DNA of 64,000 bases from Streptomyces orinoci (GTDB lineage: Bacteria > Actinomycetota > Actinomycetes > Streptomycetales > Streptomycetaceae): positions 1 to 64,000 of the forward strand of contig NZ_PHNC01000003.1 of NCBI RefSeq assembly GCF_003121295.1. Reading direction: 5' to 3'. Numbering within the stretch: the stretch's first letter is position 1; every line of letters starts with the position of its first letter. Under the pieces are notes generated by a model. The model saw only the letters and a program-made list of their open reading frames with translations. It ran no database searches and was not told the DNA's origin. The translations under genes and the position numbers were made by a program. Below are positions 22,850 through 30,630 of the stretch, piece by piece.

Positions 22850-23371
22850 GTGCAGAGCAGTACATCCGACACCGGGCAGGTGGACGCCGCTTACGAGAGA
22901 CCGCTCAGCGCGGAGCTGTCCTCGGTGCTCGCCGGTGCCCGCAGACGTGCGCTGCGCGATGGCGACCGGCAGATCGACACCGCCCATCTGCTGCACAGCC
23001 TGCTGGAAGCCGACCCGGCGGTACGGGCGGCCATCCCCGGCGGCGAGGGGCAGCTCGCCCGGCTGCTGGGCTATCTGGTGCAGCGCTCCATCGGCTACGG
23101 GCTGCGCTGGCGGGGCTCGGTGGAGGACTCCCCGGCCGTGCCGGCCCGGCGTGCCGGCTGGTCCCCCGCCGCCGCGACGGCCATGGCACGGGCCCGGCTG
23201 CGGTCGGGCGAGCGCCGGGGCGAGCGGGTGGAGGGGCTTGACCTGCTGGCCGCGCTGGTGCGTGACCACCGCTGCCGGGCGGCGGATGTGCTGCGCTGGG
23301 CGGGAGTGGACGCCGACGCCCTCTTTATGCGCCTGGACGCTCCGGACTCCCCGCCGCCACCAGGTCGTTGA
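22850..23371 (+). CDS. Clp N-terminal (Clp_N) repeat domain protein without ATPase
   Basis: A 173-residue protein made of the two four-helix repeats of the Clp/Hsp100 N-terminal domain: ALRDGDRQIDTAHLLHSLLE and, about 75 residues later, RGERVEGLDLLAALVRDH. There are no Walker motifs, so it is a stand-alone substrate- or adaptor-binding domain, as in several Streptomyces ClpC-related proteins. The start is unsure: GTG 22850 is very close to a GGGAGG, and GTG 22880 (VDAAYERP) is an alternative. Its end overlaps the convergent flavin-binding gene by 47 bases. Confidence 0.78.
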   Translation: MQSSTSDTGQVDAAYERPLSAELSSVLAGARRRALRDGDRQIDTAHLLHSLLEADPAVRAAIPGGEGQLARLLGYLVQRSIGYGLRWRGSVEDSPAVPARRAGWSPAAATAMARARLRSGERRGERVEGLDLLAALVRDHRCRAADVLRWAGVDADALFMRLDAPDSPPPPGR

Positions 23372-24059
23372 GATAGGACGGGACCGGGATGCCCGGCCGG
23401 AGGGACTCGGCCGGAACCGGGGCGCCGTAGTGGGGGTGCACCGGTATGACGCCGGTCCAGTAAGGCAGGGCGAGGTCGTCCGGGTCGTCCTCCGGGCCGG
23501 CGTCGCGGACCTTGGCCGAGACCTCGGCCAGATCAAGGCGGAGCACGGCGGTGGCGGCCAGCTCCTTGGCGGTCGGCCGGCGGGAGTCCGCGGAGCGGCC
23601 GGGCACCACCTGGTCCACCAGGGCGTCCAGAGCCTCGGTCAGCTCCTGGGGGTCGGTGACCGTACGGGCCGTGCCATGCACCACCACCGAGCGGTAGTTG
23701 AGGGTGTGGTTGAAGGCGGAGCGGGCGAGCACCAGCGCATCGACATGGGTGACGGTCAGGCAGACCGGCATTCCGGGATCCTCGGCGCGGGCGGCGGCGT
23801 GCAGCGGGCGGGAGCCGGTGGAGCCGTGGACGTACAGCCGCTCGCCGAGCCGGCCGTAGAGGGTGGGCAGCACCACCGGGGCGCCGTCCCGGACGAAGCC
23901 GAGGTGGCAGAGGTAGCCGTCGTCGAGGATGGAGTGGACCAGCTCACGGTCGTAGGAGGTGCGGTCGCGGTAGCGGGTGGCGGTGGTGCGCTCGGTCCGC
24001 GCATAGGACCCCTGGCCCGCCCCGCCGGCCCGGCCGGCCTGGTCCGTCGGCAAAGACAT
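23325..24059 (-). CDS. Pyridoxamine 5'-phosphate oxidase-like FMN-binding protein
   Basis: A 244-residue split-barrel flavoprotein-like protein: ELVHSILDDGYLCHLGFV, then VVLPTLYGRLGERLYVHGS, SAFNHTLNYRSVVVHGTA and a C-terminal RPGIPVPSYL. This length and pattern fit the NimA/PNPOx-like subgroup often paired with MocR regulators, which suggests a link to vitamin B6 or a redox reaction, but the substrate is unknown. ATG 24059 is used because GGAGGG lies 6 bases upstream. It is divergent from the MocR-type gene across a 35-bp gap holding a palindrome. Confidence 0.87.
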   Translation of the reverse strand: MSLPTDQAGRAGGAGQGSYARTERTTATRYRDRTSYDRELVHSILDDGYLCHLGFVRDGAPVVLPTLYGRLGERLYVHGSTGSRPLHAAARAEDPGMPVCLTVTHVDALVLARSAFNHTLNYRSVVVHGTARTVTDPQELTEALDALVDQVVPGRSADSRRPTAKELAATAVLRLDLAEVSAKVRDAGPEDDPDDLALPYWTGVIPVHPHYGAPVPAESLRPGIPVPSYLNDLVAAGSPERPGA

Positions 24060-24071
24060 TGCACCCTCCAT

Positions 24072-24083
24072 TGCACTAGTGCA
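24072..24083. promoter_or_regulatory. Palindromic operator between divergent flavoprotein and MocR genes
   Basis: TGCACTAGTGCA is a perfect 12-bp palindrome centred between the two divergent starts (24059 minus, 24095 plus). It is the only palindrome in the 35-bp gap and is the natural binding site for the GntR/MocR product, controlling both directions. CATACT just to the right (24082-24087) could be a -10 box that gives a leaderless MocR transcript. Confidence 0.7.
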
Positions 24084-24094
24084 TACTTGGTTTT

Positions 24095-25426
24095 GTGTCA
24101 GGAGGATATCGGATCGAAGGTCGTCGCGCAGCAGAGATCTCGGCGAGCGTGGAACGCGCGGTGGGCGCGGGCAGGCTGGCCCCGGGTGAACTGCTGCCGC
24201 CCATGCGGGAGTTGGCGGTGGAGCTGGGCGTCAACCCCAACACCGTCGCGGCCGCCTACCGCACTCTGCGCGACCGCGGAGTGATCGAGACGGCGGGCCG
24301 CCGGGGCAGCAGGGTGCGCAGCCGTCCGGCCAGCACCCCGCGTGAGTCGATCGCCGTGCAGGTGCCCGAGGGGGTGCGGGACGCCGCCAGCGGCAACCCC
24401 GATCCCGCGTTGCTGCCCCCGCTGGAGCAGGCCCTGGCCGCCGCCGTCGCCGAGCAGGCGGGACGGCCCGTGCTCTATGGCGCGCCCGCCATCGACAGTG
24501 AGCTGGAGCGGATGGCCCGGGCCGCCTTCGCGGCCGACGGGGTGCCGGACGGGCCGGTGGCGGCCGCCTCCGGTGCGCTGGACGCCATGGAGCGGGCCCT
24601 CTTCGCCCATCTGCGGCCGGGGGACCCGGTCGCCGTGGAGGATCCGGGCTGGGGCAGCCTGCTGGACCTCGTCTCCGCGCTGGGGCTGCGCGCCGTGCCC
24701 GTCCCGGTGGACGACGACGGCCCGCTGCCCGAGGTCACCGACCGGGTGCTCGGCCAGGGGGCCAGGGCCCTGGTGGTCACCGACCGGGCGCAGAACCCCA
24801 CCGGCGCGGCCATCGGCGAGCAGCGCGCCCGCGAGCTGCGCACGGTGCTCTCCCGGCACCGGCGAACGCTGCTGATCGAGGACGATCACGGCCATGGCAT
24901 CGTCGGTTTCCCGCTGCACCCGCTCGCCGGCGCCACCGATCACTGGATGCTGGTGCGCTCCTTCGCCAAGGTCTTCGGCCCGGATCTGCGCCTCGCCCTG
25001 TTCACCGGTGACGCGCTGACGGTGGACCGGGTCCGCGGCCGGCTGCGGCTGGGGCCCGGCTGGGTCAGCCATCTGCTGCAGGACGCCGTGCTGCACCTCT
25101 GGCGCACCGGCACGGTGGATTACGGCGAGGTCGCCGCCTCCTACAACCGCCGCCGCCAGGCGCTGATCCGCGAGCTGGCGGAGCGGGGGCTCACCGCCCG
25201 GGGGCGCAGCGGAATGAATGTATGGCTGCCGGTGGCGGACGAGACCGGAGTGGTGGCCGGGCTGCTGCGCTCGGGCTGGGCGGTGGCCCCGGGCGCCCGC
25301 TTCCGCCTGGCCGCCCCGCCCGGGATCCGGCTGACCGTCTCCGCGCTGGCCATGGAGGAGATACCGGCCCTGGCGGACGCGGTGGCGGCTGCCACCGCGC
25401 CACTGCAGGCCGGGCGTTATGCCTGA
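24095..25426 (+). CDS. MocR/PdxR-type regulator: GntR helix-turn-helix fused to aminotransferase domain
   Basis: A 443-residue fusion. Residues 8-75 are a GntR winged helix (LPPMRELAVELGVNPNTVAA, then YRTLRDRGVIET). The rest is a fold-type I aminotransferase-like domain with TDRAQNPTGA near 233 and the PLP lysine in VRSFAKVFGPDLRLA near 290. MocR proteins use PLP or a PLP-amino acid adduct as effector. The start at GTG 24095 has no upstream ribosome site and lies only a few bases after a -10-like sequence, so a leaderless mRNA is likely. It ends overlapping the convergent transporter gene by 10 bases. Confidence 0.9.
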   Translation: MSGGYRIEGRRAAEISASVERAVGAGRLAPGELLPPMRELAVELGVNPNTVAAAYRTLRDRGVIETAGRRGSRVRSRPASTPRESIAVQVPEGVRDAASGNPDPALLPPLEQALAAAVAEQAGRPVLYGAPAIDSELERMARAAFAADGVPDGPVAAASGALDAMERALFAHLRPGDPVAVEDPGWGSLLDLVSALGLRAVPVPVDDDGPLPEVTDRVLGQGARALVVTDRAQNPTGAAIGEQRARELRTVLSRHRRTLLIEDDHGHGIVGFPLHPLAGATDHWMLVRSFAKVFGPDLRLALFTGDALTVDRVRGRLRLGPGWVSHLLQDAVLHLWRTGTVDYGEVAASYNRRRQALIRELAERGLTARGRSGMNVWLPVADETGVVAGLLRSGWAVAPGARFRLAAPPGIRLTVSALAMEEIPALADAVAAATAPLQAGRYA

Positions 25427-26394
25427 CCGGCCTTGGCCCGGGGCCGGCTCTGGGTGAGGGCCGCCCCGGCCAGCACGATCACCGCGCCCACCGGGGTGTT
25501 CCAGGCCAGCCGCTCCCCCAGCAGGACGGCACCGGCCGCGGTGGCGATCACCGGGATGAAGTAGGTGGTCAAGGTGGCCGTGGTCGGGCCCACTTCGGCC
25601 ACCAGACCGTACTGGACCAGCATGGCGAATCCGGTGCCCAGCGCCCCCAGGGCGAGCACGGCCAGCACCGGCACGGCGTGGAAGGAGGTGGGCAGCGGGC
25701 TCGACAGCGGGGCGGCGACGGCCAGTTGGAGGGTGCCCAGGAGCAACTGGGTGCTGGTGAGCGACAGATGGGAGTCACCGGTGCCGGACAGGGTGCGCCG
25801 CACATAGATCCAGCCGACCGCATAGCTGGCGGAGGCGGCCAGCGCCATCAGGGTGCCGGCCGGGTCCTGACCGGAGAAGCCCTGCCAGGCGCCCAGCACG
25901 GTGAGCACCCCCAGAAAGCCGAGCCCCAGCCCGGCCAGGCGGCGCCGGGTCGGCCGGTCCTCGGAGAGCGCCACCAGGGAGAGCACCATCCCCCACAGCG
26001 GGGTGGTGGCATTGCAGATACCGGCCAGGGTGGAGGAGATGGTCAGCTCGGCATAGGCGAAGAGGGTGAAGGGGAGCGCGTTGAGCAGGAAGGCGGCAAC
26101 CGCCAGATGGGCCCAGGTGCGCGGGCTGCGCGGCAGCCGGCCGCGCTTGGCGGCCAGCGTGGTGAGCAGCACCAGGGTGCCGAAGAGCATCCGGCCGAAG
26201 GAGACATAGGCCGGTGCATAACCATCCGTGCCCAGCTTCATAAAGAGGAAGCTGAACCCCCAGATAAGGGCCAGCGCGGCAAAGCGCAGCCGCCAGTCCA
26301 CCGCGCGGCGCCGCCGGTCGGAAGGCCGGGCCTCGGGCTGGGAACGAAGGGTGGGGGAGGGCGGCGCTGAGGGCCGGGACGCAGTGGTGCTCAT
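25417..26394 (-). CDS. EamA/DMT-superfamily transporter
   Basis: About 325 residues with ten predicted membrane helices in two EamA repeats: the first from RFAALALIWGFSFLFMKLG, the second from ALAASASYAVGWIYVRR. The end of the second repeat is marked by YFIPVIATAAGAVLLGERL. DMT-family proteins export amino acids and related metabolites, but the substrate here is unknown. ATG 26394 is used (GGTGGA upstream); ATG 26400 is also possible. It is divergent from the LysR-type gene (76-bp gap), which probably controls it. Confidence 0.88.
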   Translation of the reverse strand: MSTTASRPSAPPSPTLRSQPEARPSDRRRRAVDWRLRFAALALIWGFSFLFMKLGTDGYAPAYVSFGRMLFGTLVLLTTLAAKRGRLPRSPRTWAHLAVAAFLLNALPFTLFAYAELTISSTLAGICNATTPLWGMVLSLVALSEDRPTRRRLAGLGLGFLGVLTVLGAWQGFSGQDPAGTLMALAASASYAVGWIYVRRTLSGTGDSHLSLTSTQLLLGTLQLAVAAPLSSPLPTSFHAVPVLAVLALGALGTGFAMLVQYGLVAEVGPTTATLTTYFIPVIATAAGAVLLGERLAWNTPVGAVIVLAGAALTQSRPRAKAGQA

Positions 26395-26470
26395 GGTCAT
26401 CCACCATGCCGGGTGCCCACTCATTAGGGCAAGCAAATAAATCTATGGAGGATCGCGTAGCATCGCTTAC

Positions 26471-27376
26471 ATGTTGAACTTGGAGCGCCTGAGGACCCTC
26501 AGTGCGGTCGCCCGTCATGGCTCGGTCAGTGCCGCCGCGGACGGGCTGCATGTGACGACCTCGGCGGTCTCCCAGCAGCTGGCCAAGCTGGAGCGGGAGA
26601 CCGGCCAGCAACTGCTGGCCAAGCAGGGGCGCGGGGTGCGGCTGACCGACGCCGGGCGGCTGCTCGCCGATCATGCCTCGCGCATCCTCTCCCAGGTCGA
26701 ACTGGCCCAGGCCGACCTGGAGGCACAGCGCGGCCAGGCCGTCGGTGAGGTGCTGATCAGTGCCTTCCCCACCGCCGCCCGGGGCATGCTGCCCGAGGCA
26801 CTGGCCGGGCTGCGCCGGACACACCCCCAACTGCGTTCCCGCCTGGAGGAGTTGGACCCCGATGACGCGGTGGTCCGGGTGCTGCGCGGTGACCTCGATG
26901 TGGCGGTGGTCCTGGACTGGAGCAACAAGCCGATGCCGCTGGCGGACGGGCTCTGCCGGGTCCGGCTGCTGGACGACCCGGCCGATGTCGCCGTGCCCGC
27001 CGGGCACCGGCTGCAGGACAGGGCGGAGGTCGCGCTGGAGGACTTCGCCGAGGACGACTGGGTCTCCTGGCCGCGGGGTGCCTTCTGCCACGACTGGCTG
27101 GTGTCCACCTTGCGGGCCAAGGGAGTTGAGCCCCGTATCGCGCATATGGCCGATGAACACCACACCCAGCTCGCCCTGGTCGCGGCCGGCCTCGGTGTGG
27201 CCGTGGCGCCCCGCCTGGGCCGGGGTCCGCTGCCCGAGGGGGTACGGGTGGTACCGGTCCAGGACGCCATGTGCCGCCATGTCTATGCGATCTGGCGCCA
27301 GGACGCCGACCGCAGGCCCTCGGTGAGGGCGGTGGTCGAGGCGCTGCGCCGGGCGGGCGGTGCGGTGGCGGGCTAG
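26471..27376 (+). CDS. LysR-family transcriptional regulator
   Basis: A 301-residue LysR regulator of normal length. The helix-turn-helix is at 1-62 (MLNLERLRTLSAVARHGSVS, then TTSAVSQQLAKLERETG). The effector-binding domain runs from about 90 to 295. Divergent orientation to the EamA transporter is the classic arrangement for LysR control of an exporter. The stop codon TAG (27374-27376) lies inside the 4-bp target duplication of the adjacent insertion sequence, so the protein was left intact by the insertion. Confidence 0.92.
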   Translation: MLNLERLRTLSAVARHGSVSAAADGLHVTTSAVSQQLAKLERETGQQLLAKQGRGVRLTDAGRLLADHASRILSQVELAQADLEAQRGQAVGEVLISAFPTAARGMLPEALAGLRRTHPQLRSRLEELDPDDAVVRVLRGDLDVAVVLDWSNKPMPLADGLCRVRLLDDPADVAVPAGHRLQDRAEVALEDFAEDDWVSWPRGAFCHDWLVSTLRAKGVEPRIAHMADEHHTQLALVAAGLGVAVAPRLGRGPLPEGVRVVPVQDAMCRHVYAIWRQDADRRPSVRAVVEALRRAGGAVAG

Positions 27377-27391
27377 GTTCTGTCCGGCGGA

Positions 27392-27886
27392 TCATGTTCG
27401 GAGCCAGAGCCGGATCGCGGCGACGGTGACGGTTCCGTGGAAGACGTAGGCCCGTTTGTCATAGCGTGTAGCCACGGCCCGGAAGTGCTTTAGCCGGTTG
27501 ATGGTCCGCTCGACCTCGTTGCGGCGCTTGTACATCTCCTTGTCGAAGCCGGCGGGCCTGCCGCCCTTGCTGCCACGGCGTTTGCGGTTGGCCCGCTGGT
27601 CCTTCGGCTCGGGGATGGTGTGCTTGATCTGCCGCCTGCGCAGGTAGCGGCGGTTGCGGCGGGAGCTGTAGGCCTTGTCTCCGCCCAGATGGTCCGGGCG
27701 GGTGCGCGGATGCCCGCCGACCGGGCGCGGGACGCGGATGCGTTCCAGGACGGGGATCAGCTGTGGTGAGTCGCCCCACTGGCCCGGCGTGACCAGCAGG
27801 GCCAGTGGTCGGCGCCCGCCTTCGGCGGCGAGGTGAATCTTGCAGGTCAGCCCGCCCCGGGACCGTCCGAGTCCCTCATCGGGCCT
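27392..27886 (-). CDS. IS5-family transposase, second frame (OrfB)
   Basis: The C-terminal half of the DDE transposase: RSRGGLTCKIHLAAEGG, then GGDKAYSSRRNRRYLRRR and the catalytic region NEVERTINRLKHFRAVATRYDK. It has no convincing start of its own and is probably made by a -1 frameshift from the upstream frame at an A6G run (complement of 27906-27912). The coordinates mark the stretch with transposase similarity. The stop codon lies inside the inverted repeat. Confidence 0.85.
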   Translation of the reverse strand, partial: RPDEGLGRSRGGLTCKIHLAAEGGRRPLALLVTPGQWGDSPQLIPVLERIRVPRPVGGHPRTRPDHLGGDKAYSSRRNRRYLRRRQIKHTIPEPKDQRANRKRRGSKGGRPAGFDKEMYKRRNEVERTINRLKHFRAVATRYDKRAYVFHGTVTVAAIRLWLRT

Positions 27887-28272
27887 GTGCTGCCGGGGCG
27901 TTGATCTTTTTTCGGGACACGAGGTGCCTTCTTGTGGGCCCCGGCGGCATGCTGGTGAGCGCGGCACGAGGTCGAGTCCACGCTCACCATGCTCCAGTCG
28001 ATCCGGCCGTCCGCGTCGGCCTCGGCCTGGACAGCCCGCAGGATCCGGTCCCACGTGCCGTCCGCCGACCAGCGACGGTGCCGCTCGTAGACGGTCTTCC
28101 ACGACCCGAAACGCTCCGGCAGGTCCCGCCACGGGACACCAGTCCGCTCACGGAAGAGAATCCCGTTGATCACCCTGCGATGACTGGCCCACCGGCCGCC
28201 CCGCTGCCCGGACTTGGGCAGATGCCGCTCCAGCCGGGCCCACTCGTCATTCGTCAGATCACCCCGCCCCAC
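27847..28272 (-). CDS. IS5-family transposase, first frame (OrfA)
   Basis: A 141-residue N-terminal part of the transposase: LTNDEWARLERHLPKSG, then VPWRDLPERFGSWKTVYERH and the DDE aspartate region SMVSVDSTSCRAHQHAAG. It runs out of frame after the slippery A6G run and stops about 60 bases later. The full enzyme is expected as an OrfAB fusion. Confidence 0.88.
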   Translation of the reverse strand: MGRGDLTNDEWARLERHLPKSGQRGGRWASHRRVINGILFRERTGVPWRDLPERFGSWKTVYERHRRWSADGTWDRILRAVQAEADADGRIDWSMVSVDSTSCRAHQHAAGAHKKAPRVPKKDQRPGSTGPMRDSDGPGAG

Positions 28273-28325
28273 ACAAGACCTAACGTCCCGAACGCAGAGC
28301 GGTCACATGATCCGCCGGACAGACC

Positions 28326-28823
28326 CTAGGGTCCGCCCGGCGCACCGGTGCTGCCGTCGGGGTGCGCCGCCTTGCGGAAATCCCAGGAGACCACCGACTC
28401 CGGGCGCAGCCGAAGCCAGGCGTGCCGCCCGTCATGCGGCAGCGCGGAAGTCCCGAAGTACTTTTCCGCGAACAGCCGCTCCACAAAGGTGAGTCGGTCA
28501 TGGCAGGCACCGGTGCGTGGTACCTCGCCGACCGTGCCGACCGTTCCCGACAGTTCCGCGCCCCGGAGCTCTCCGTACGCCACTCCGTCGTCCACCACCG
28601 CCGCCGCCCGGGCGTCCTGCCGCAGATCGGCCCAGCGCCGGCTACGGGTCAGTGAATAGAGCCACAAGGACCCGTCGTGCCACAGGAACCACAGCGGGCT
28701 GATATGCGGCCGGCCATCCGGGCCGGTGGTGGCCAGCCGGCAGACGCGCTGCGCGGTGAGGAAGGCGTCCAGCTCCGGCCCGGACATCATCAGCCGGCGG
28801 CCGCGCCGCTGACTCTTCACCAT
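28326..28823 (-). CDS. PPOX-class (pyridoxamine 5'-phosphate oxidase-like) flavin or F420-binding protein
   Basis: About 165 residues with a split barrel: LDAFLTAQRVCRLATTGPDG, RPHISPLWFLWHDGSLWLYS, RSRRWADLRQDARAAAVVDD. It matches the small PPOX proteins that bind FMN or F420; the substrate is unknown. The TAG stop lies in the CTAG duplicated by the neighbouring insertion sequence, so this gene also survived the insertion. ATG 28823 is chosen because a perfect palindrome covers the only upstream start (GTG 28835). ATG 28790 or 28787 near MMSGPELD are alternatives. Confidence 0.83.
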   Translation of the reverse strand: MVKSQRRGRRLMMSGPELDAFLTAQRVCRLATTGPDGRPHISPLWFLWHDGSLWLYSLTRSRRWADLRQDARAAAVVDDGVAYGELRGAELSGTVGTVGEVPRTGACHDRLTFVERLFAEKYFGTSALPHDGRHAWLRLRPESVVSWDFRKAAHPDGSTGAPGGP

Positions 28824-28824
28824 G

Positions 28825-28841
28825 TCTGACGTCACGTCAGA
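28825..28841. promoter_or_regulatory. Perfect 17-bp palindrome upstream of the PPOX gene
   Basis: TCTGACGT-C-ACGTCAGA is perfectly symmetrical and ends 2 bases before ATG 28823. A further CTGACGC half site lies just upstream (complement of 28844-28850). It looks like an operator for a dimeric repressor such as a TetR or MarR protein; no such gene is adjacent. Confidence 0.65.
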
Positions 28842-28898
28842 AAGCGTCAGCCCCGGGGCCGGAATGGCGCAAGACGGATGCTGCGGCTTATCGGCCGC

Positions 28899-29423
28899 TC
28901 ATTCCAGCAGCAGCGAGTCCCCGCGCTGGGAGACATTGTGCGGGGGCAGCGGCTTCCGGGCCGGGCCCTGTCGCACACTGCCGTCCTTGATGTCGAACTC
29001 ACTGCCGTGGCAAGGGCACTTGATCACCCCGCCGGTCACCGACCCCACCACGCATCCCTCATGGGTGCAGACCGCCGAGAAGGCCTTGAACTCGCCTTGG
29101 GACGGCTGGGTCACCACCACCTTGCGGTCGGCGAAGACCTTTCCACTGCCCACCGGGATCTGCGCCGCGGGGACCGCGTCCGCCCCCGAGGGTGCCTCAC
29201 TGGCCGGCGCCCTGTCGGTGGGAGCCGCGGTGGACGCTGTCCCTCCGGTCGCCGACGGCCGCGGTCCGGCGGTGGTGGCGCTCGCGCTTCCCTTGCTCTC
29301 CTGGCCGCCGCCGGAGTCGCCGCATGCTGCCAGCAGAGCGGCCAGCGAAGCCGCGCCCGTTGACAACACCATGGTCCGCCGGGTGGCGCCTTCCCGTTCT
29401 CCCGAGGCCGGTGAAACGGACAT
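28899..29423 (-). CDS. Rieske (2Fe-2S) lipoprotein, Tat-exported
   Basis: A 174-residue protein. An N-terminal twin-arginine signal (ATRRTMVLSTGAA) runs into a lipobox ending LLAAC, so it is predicted to cross folded and be lipidated. A Ser/Thr/Pro/Ala-rich linker (about 38-90) follows, then the Rieske domain with both cluster motifs, CTHEGC and CPCHGSEF. It is a stand-alone electron-transfer protein at the membrane's outer face; partners are not visible. ATG 29423 has AAGGAGG upstream, a strong site. Confidence 0.93.
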   Translation of the reverse strand: MSVSPASGEREGATRRTMVLSTGAASLAALLAACGDSGGGQESKGSASATTAGPRPSATGGTASTAAPTDRAPASEAPSGADAVPAAQIPVGSGKVFADRKVVVTQPSQGEFKAFSAVCTHEGCVVGSVTGGVIKCPCHGSEFDIKDGSVRQGPARKPLPPHNVSQRGDSLLLE

Positions 29424-29597
29424 AAATCCTCCTTGGGGTTCCGGCCGGTTGTACAGCCGGTCATACGCACTGGGACCTCCCTGTGTTCAACGACCGCTGC
29501 GGCTTGTGGGCGGACACCCTTGAGGCGCGGAGTCACAAGTTCCGAATAGTTGGCCGAGCGTGTATGCCTGTACCAGCCAACTCGGTACGTTGTGCGC

Positions 29598-30563
29598 ATG
29601 GATCAATCGAGATCAACAGGCGGGATCGACAGGAAGGCTCTCCTCGCGGCCTCCGTCACCGTGGTGTTGTGGGCATCGGCCTTTGTTTCCATTCGTGGTT
29701 CGGCGGACTGGTTCGGCCCCGGAGCGCTGGCGCTGGGGCGGCTGCTGGCGGGCTCGGTCGCCCTGGGCCTCATCCTTTTAATACGGCGTGGCGGTCTCCC
29801 GCCCCGTGCGGCATGGCCCGGCATCCTGGGCTCAGGAATCCTGTGGTTCGGCGTCTATATGGTCGTGCTCAACTGGGGTGAGCACGGGGTGGACGCGGGC
29901 ACCGCGGCCATGGTCGTCAATGTGGGCCCCATGGTGATCGCGCTCCTCGGCGGCTGGCTGCTCAAGGAGGGCTTCCCGCCCATGCTGCTCGCGGGGATGG
30001 CGGTGTCGTTCGCGGGGGCGGTCGTCGTGGGCATCTCACAGTCCGACGGCGGCGGTTCCTCGCTCGGCGGCGTGCTCCTGTGCCTGCTGGCCGCCGTGGC
30101 CTATGGCGGGGGAGTGGTCAGCCAGAAGCCCGCGCTGAGACATGCCTCGCCGCTGCAGGTGACGACCTTTGGTTGCATGGTGGGTACCGTCATGTGCCTG
30201 CCGTTCTCGGGGCAGTTGGTGTCCCAGGTGTCCAAGGCGCCGGTCTCAGCCACCCTGAACATGCTCTACCTGGGCGTCTTCCCGACCGCCATCGCATTCA
30301 GCACCTGGGCGTACGCACTGGCCCGGACGACCGCGGGGAAGATGGGGGCCACGACTTACGCCGTTCCGGCGCTGGTTGTGCTCATCTCATGGGCCACGCT
30401 GGGTGAGGTTCCCGGGCTGCTGACGCTCTTCGGCGGGGCGCTGTGTCTGGGGGGCGTGGCCGTCTCGCGCATGCGCGGCACGCGGCGTGCGCAGGTTGCG
30501 GCAGCCGTACCGGAACCAGCCGGGATGCCGGATACGGCGGCGCCGATGACGTCCCTCGACTGA
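29598..30563 (+). CDS. EamA-family exporter
   Basis: A 321-residue membrane protein with ten predicted helices in two EamA repeats (ASVTVVLWASAFVSIRGS at the start; second repeat from VLLCLLAAVAYGGGVVSQKP). Some EamA proteins, such as E. coli YdeD, export cysteine-pathway metabolites, which fits the cysteine-type NRPS gene that begins 68 bp downstream, but that link is inference. ATG 29598 has no clear ribosome site; a 7-bp inverted repeat AGTTGGC/GCCAACT (29548-29554, 29576-29582) lies upstream. It may supply the transcript for the following genes. Confidence 0.86.
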   Translation: MDQSRSTGGIDRKALLAASVTVVLWASAFVSIRGSADWFGPGALALGRLLAGSVALGLILLIRRGGLPPRAAWPGILGSGILWFGVYMVVLNWGEHGVDAGTAAMVVNVGPMVIALLGGWLLKEGFPPMLLAGMAVSFAGAVVVGISQSDGGGSSLGGVLLCLLAAVAYGGGVVSQKPALRHASPLQVTTFGCMVGTVMCLPFSGQLVSQVSKAPVSATLNMLYLGVFPTAIAFSTWAYALARTTAGKMGATTYAVPALVVLISWATLGEVPGLLTLFGGALCLGGVAVSRMRGTRRAQVAAAVPEPAGMPDTAAPMTSLD

Positions 30564-30630
30564 GCCCTGTCCGGCGGCAGTACGGCTCGTACCCGGTGCG
30601 GCTGCGGCAGCGCTTGGAGTCGGCGAGAGG

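Larger units (their letters stand above)
27377..28325 (-). mobile_element. Complete IS5-family insertion sequence, 949 bp
   Basis: The ends are imperfect inverted repeats: GTTCTGTCCGGCGGATCATG on the left and, reverse-complemented, GGTCTGTCCGGCGGATCATG on the right (one mismatch in 20). CTAG is found on both sides (27373-27376 and 28326-28329) and is the target-site duplication, as in the IS427 group of IS5. The element encodes a two-frame transposase on the minus strand. Its borders are sharp and both reading frames look intact, so it is probably recent and possibly active. Confidence 0.93.

Noticed and set aside
22830..24284. A 484-residue plus-strand open frame across the Clp_N and flavoprotein genes
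   Set aside because: Its sequence resembles no family, and the same DNA encodes two recognisable proteins in other frames.
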